Below, piece after piece: positions 61,841 through 64,000 of a stretch of 64,000 nt of DNA. The DNA is from Eutypa lata. Lineage: Eukaryota; Ascomycota; Sordariomycetes; Xylariales; Diatrypaceae. Below the pieces are notes generated by a model. That model was not told where the DNA came from and made no database searches. It worked only from the letters and a program-made list of their open reading frames with translations. The translations under genes were made by a program, and so were the position numbers. Location: positions 6,660,166-6,724,165 of the forward strand of contig JAKULF010000003.1 of NCBI GenBank assembly GCA_022661535.1, in the 5' to 3' direction. The stretch's first letter is position 1. Each line of letters starts with the position of its first letter.

Positions 61841-63128
61841 TTATAACTTTAAAGCTTTAATTATTTAAAGATTTTTAAAATAATATAATTAAATAATATA
61901 ATTAAATAATATAACTTTAATTAATTAACTTAATTATAAGTTAATTAAACTTATATATAAACGTAAAATTAAATATATATATAAAATTAAATAAAAGATT
62001 TATATATAATAATTAATATAAAATTCGTAATACGTAATAATAAATTTATAAAACTTAAAATTTAAATTTTTTAAAAAAAGCAAAAAGATTTAAATTTTAT
62101 AATTTAAATTTTTCGAATCTTTTAAATATTTAAATTATTATAATATATAATTTATTATAAAGTTTATAAATAAAAATAAATATTATAATAATTCGAATAA
62201 CTTTATTATTATTAATTACTTTTAATTTTAAATAAATTCTTTAATTAAATTTTTCGAATTTAATATAATAAGTTATAACTTATAAAGTAAAGTTTTATTA
62301 ATTTTAAAGATTAAAAAAAAGTTCTTAAAATTTACGAAAAGTCGTACTTTTTTACATAGTAATAATCGGCAAAACTTTAATTTATTAAAGAATTTTTTAA
62401 AATAATATATTTATTAACGAATTTAATAAATAAATTTAAATAATTAAGTTATTTTTTTAATAATATATTAATAATATTTAAATAATTTAAAAACGCGTTT
62501 TCGTTTATATTTATATTAACTTATTATAATTTTAAAAAACGAACGGTTTTAAAAATTAATACTTTTATTTAAACGTTAAAAAAAGTTTTTTCGTAATATA
62601 ATTTAATAAATATTTTTTATTTCGTCGTTTATTTTTCGATTAAATATAACGTAACGAAATATAATTATAAAATTTATAATAAAAAGTTATTAATTATTAT
62701 TAAAGCTTTTAAAAAATAAAAATAAAAATTTTAAAAGTTAAAAGAATTAATAAAAGTTATTATAAATTATAAAAATTTATAATATTTCGTTATTATTAAA
62801 TTATTAAATTAAAAATAAATTAAATAATTAAAATTTTTTAATAACTTTTAATTTTAAATTTCGTATAAATTAAGTTATAAAACAACGATTTATAATATAT
62901 TATTTTATTTTTTCGATATAATATTAATAAATAATTAAAACTTTATTAATAAATAAATTATAAATCGTTATTATATTTTTTTATTCGAAAATAAATAAAT
63001 AAAACTTTTTTAATTTTATATTTTAAACGTTTTATAATCGATAAATAAATTAATTAACGTTATTTATATAACTTTTATATTTATTTAAAATATATTAATA
63101 ACGTTAATAAACGACGAATATAAACGCT

Positions 63129-63560
63129 TACAGCTAGTCCCGTGGTCTTTTGACGCCTCAAACGACCATTTTTGCGTGGTGCGGCCCGTGCGAGGGGGCC
63201 CGAGCGGGATCTTGGCGCGCCCTCAAACGACCATCCTCAAAAGACCATATAGGGTATTAGCGACAACTTTGGCTACGGGCTAGCTGCGAGCGTGCATCCG
63301 GCACCGTTGGATAGCCCTCGCCGAGAGCTACAAAACGGTCCAGGTTGCGGCATTGTAGCGGCTATGCCGGCGAAGTTATTCGGAAAAAGGGGTTTGGGCG
63401 GCCGAGTAGCGGCATAGTCGCTACCGGCACGCTGCCCGCCGCCAGCCGCCGCTGCCCGCCAGCTGACCGCCAGCCGCCGTTGCTCGCCAGCTGCTCGCCA
63501 GCTGACCGCCAGCCGCCGTTGCTCGCCAGCTGATCGCCAGCCGCCGCTGTTCGCTAGCTA
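63129..63560. repeat. GC-rich subtelomeric islet with repeats
   Basis: About 430 bp of GC-rich DNA set in AT-rich DNA on both sides. It holds a 14-bp word CCTCAAACGACCAT at 63156-63169 and 63221-63234, a one-mismatch copy at 63235-63248 and an inverted copy at 63141-63154. It also has a 14-bp hairpin (63356-63369 with 63410-63423, one mismatch) and a 39-bp-period minisatellite at about 63461-63540. The open frame at 63345-63533 is only the translated minisatellite. No gene recognised. Confidence 0.7.
63461..63540. repeat. 39-bp-period minisatellite
   Basis: A 33-bp segment beginning AGCTGACCGCCAGCCGCC is repeated exactly 39 bp later (63461 and 63500), within a longer run of CGCCAGC-type units. 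Units beyond about 63548 drift towards AT. Confidence 0.75.
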
Positions 63561-63786
63561 ACCGTTAATTATCGTAAATTATTATAATAATTATTATAAT
63601 TTAAAAAAAAAAAACAAAAAATTATAATTTATATAATTTAATAATAAATTTATATAAATTTATAAATTTATTTATTTATTTTATTTTTATTAAAATTATT
63701 TTTATAAATTAATATTTAAAGTAATAAAAAGTTTAAATTTTTTTTTAAAAAGAAAATAAATTGTAAGAATTTATTGGGAGGTGTAG
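63561..63786. other. AT-rich spacer before the telomere
   Basis: AT-rich DNA with the same TAAATTTATAAATTTA character as the large block, ending in a short normal-composition sequence (GTAAGAATTTATTGGGAGGTG) just before the telomere array. No features. Confidence 0.6.
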
Positions 63787-64000
63787 TAGGGTTAGGGTTA
63801 GGGTTAGGGTTAGGGTTAGGGTTAGGGTTAGGGTTAGGGTTAGGGTTAGGGTTAGGGTTAGGGTTAGGGTTAGGGTTAGGGTTAGGGTTAGGGTTAGGGT
63901 TAGGGTTAGGGTTAGGGTTAGGGTTAGGGTTAGGGTTAGGGTTAGGGTTAGGGTTAGGGTTAGGGTTAGGGTTAGGGTTAGGGTTAGGGTTAGGGTTAGG
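63787..64000 (+). repeat. Telomere, (TTAGGG)n
   Basis: About 35 uninterrupted TTAGGG units run to the last base of the window. The G-rich strand points 5' to 3' outward, so this is a true right-hand chromosome end rather than an internal array. Confidence 0.98.

Larger units (their letters stand above)
56195..63128. repeat. RIP-exhausted AT-rich repeat block
   Basis: Almost 7 kb with, by eye, only about one base in ten G or C. The remaining C is nearly always followed by G or T and the remaining G nearly always preceded by C or A; CpA and TpG are close to absent. That is the footprint of RIP, which turns CpA into TpA on both strands. No open frame of 60 codons survives. The original elements (one or more transposons or subtelomeric genes) cannot be recognised. 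Internal simple arrays are listed separately. Confidence 0.88.

Noticed and set aside
56195..63128. A telomere-linked RecQ helicase or retrotransposon in the AT block
   Set aside because: Plausible for a fungal subtelomere, but no protein motif survives the RIP-like conversion; naming an element would be a guess.
63345..63533. 62-residue frame in the subtelomeric islet
   Set aside because: It is the translated 39-bp minisatellite, with no start context or homologous motif.

Overview
This window is the right-hand end of a chromosome from a filamentous ascomycete (Pezizomycotina, probably Sordariomycetes). Support: a terminal (TTAGGG)n array running to the last base, short GT-AG introns, an ascomycete-specific medusa (MedA) regulator, several proteins of fungal-only families, and a ~7 kb AT-rich block with the depletion of CpA/TpG expected after repeat-induced point mutation (RIP). 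No species can be named from the sequence alone.

Layout. 1-8.7 kb: gene-free, with microsatellites. 8.7-11.4 kb (+): medA, four exons. 11.4-16.7 kb: gene-free, simple repeats then AT-richer DNA. 16.7-20.1 kb (-): EMW1/TTC27-type TPR protein. 21.35-26.5 kb (-): four-exon GYF-domain protein of the Smy2/Syh1 type. 28.6-30.7 kb (+): family-2 glycosyltransferase with a long minisatellite-encoded tail. 31.8-32.8 kb (+): the ER-Golgi SNARE BOS1, whose first exon is only the start codon. 33.6-34.2 kb (+): small membrane protein gene that seems frameshifted. 34.9-36.3 kb (-): DUF7703-like membrane protein. 38.0-38.4 kb (-): Cupin_5 protein. 38.4-45.7 kb: gene-free. 45.7-48.9 kb (+): tandem pair of F-box-like/DUF7730-like paralogues. 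50.3-51.4 kb (+): nitrilase. 52.8-53.0 kb (+): relic of a flavin monooxygenase. 53.8-55.6 kb (+): five-exon cytochrome P450. 55.68-56.19 kb: a 516-bp TA-flanked element with 64-bp terminal inverted repeats. 56.2-63.1 kb: RIP-exhausted AT block. 63.13-63.56 kb: GC-rich subtelomeric islet. 63.79-64.0 kb: telomere.

Functionally the left half holds conserved core genes (development, cell wall, mRNA/translation control, ER-Golgi traffic). The right ~20 kb is accessory: duplicated genes of unknown function, catabolic or secondary-metabolic enzymes (nitrilase, P450, decayed flavoenzyme), then repeat DNA and the chromosome end. Gene models were built by reading splice sites and reading frames by eye; every multi-exon model keeps one open frame across all junctions. 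Family names come from recognised motifs, not from a database search.
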